Positions 13,935 to 14,027 of a stretch of 14,027 nt of DNA are shown here, in pieces (the stretch's first letter is position 1; each line of letters begins with the position of its first letter). The DNA is taken from contig CAYWFU010000085.1 in NCBI GenBank assembly GCA_964457585.1, positions 1 through 14,027 of the forward strand, written 5' to 3'. Below the pieces are notes generated by a model. The model was not told where the DNA came from, ran no database searches, and worked only from the letters and a program-made list of their open reading frames with translations. A program made the position numbers and the translations under genes. This stretch comes from CAYWFU01 sp964457585. Lineage in GTDB: Bacteria > JACRDZ01.

Positions 13935-14027
13935 ATCACCGAGTAGGTCGGGGGACTTACGTCCCCGTCGCCCTCTAAGAACTGTGCAAGCAAGTTTCCC
14001 TGCACACAGCTCAAGCACTTATAAAAT
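13935..14027 (-). mobile_element. Group II intron, 3' end (runs off the window)
   Basis: The minus strand shows domain V (13979-14012), then a short linker and a domain VI-like stem made of GGGGAC-GTAA-GTCCCC. This leads into CCTACTCGGTGAT, where A13944 is the likely branch-point adenosine. The 3' splice boundary is probably at 13935 (…GAT) or 13938 (…GGT), and the sequence alone does not decide. The maturase/reverse transcriptase gene would lie beyond the right edge. The intron class was not assigned. Confidence 0.8.
13979..14012 (-). ncRNA. Group II intron domain V
   Basis: Exactly 34 bases. A nine-pair lower stem starts GAGCTGTG and contains the catalytic AGC triad. A two-base bulge (TT) and five upper pairs follow, closed by a GAAA tetraloop. 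This matches the universal group II domain V fold in every part. Confidence 0.88.

Overview
This is an AT-rich bacterial window. Genes carry Shine-Dalgarno sites (for example AGGAGG before the transaldolase) and clear sigma70-type promoters. Signal peptides, an RseC-type membrane protein, CsgG/FlgT-like periplasmic modules and heme c (CXXCH) motifs point to a diderm, probably anaerobic bacterium. The gene set plus abundant intergenic repeats of a kind common in metagenome-derived genomes suggests an uncultured lineage (Omnitrophota- or Firestonebacteria-like). That placement is a low-confidence inference.

Left part (1-8462). A leftward operon tldD, family-2 glycosyltransferase, B12-binding radical SAM protein (cut by the window edge) starts from a good promoter at 2868-2896. 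Divergent from it is an exported lipocalin-like protein with a hairpin in its leader. Then come an XRE-cupin regulator and an RseC-family protein, both rightward. RseC converges with, and overlaps, a large exported fusion protein (FlgT/CsgG-like modules joined to a family-5 solute-binding domain). That gene is translationally coupled to an upstream transaldolase gene.

Middle (8463-12473). A 421-base gap holds tRNA-Ala(GGC) and three different fold-back repeats, one of which has the architecture of a REP doublet (REPIN) directly 5' of the tRNA. Next is a leftward comF / exported HEAT-repeat operon. Its promoter (12445-12473) is separated from comF by a 162-base MITE-like fold-back element, which therefore makes up nearly the whole mRNA leader.

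Right part (12474-14027) is accessory and decayed. It holds a broken gene for a multiheme cytochrome-GAF-GGDEF diguanylate cyclase. Abutting the break are an ORF-less attC-like element and a complete integron gene cassette (NIPSNAP-family gene plus a 60-base attC site), with both cassette boundaries readable from the sequence. Beyond that lie a degenerate hairpin repeat and the 3' end (domains V and VI) of a group II intron running off the edge. No integron integrase is in the window.

The most notable items are the cassette array built into the heme-linked cyclase pseudogene, the REPIN-tRNA arrangement, the MITE leader of comF, and the solute-binding fusion protein.
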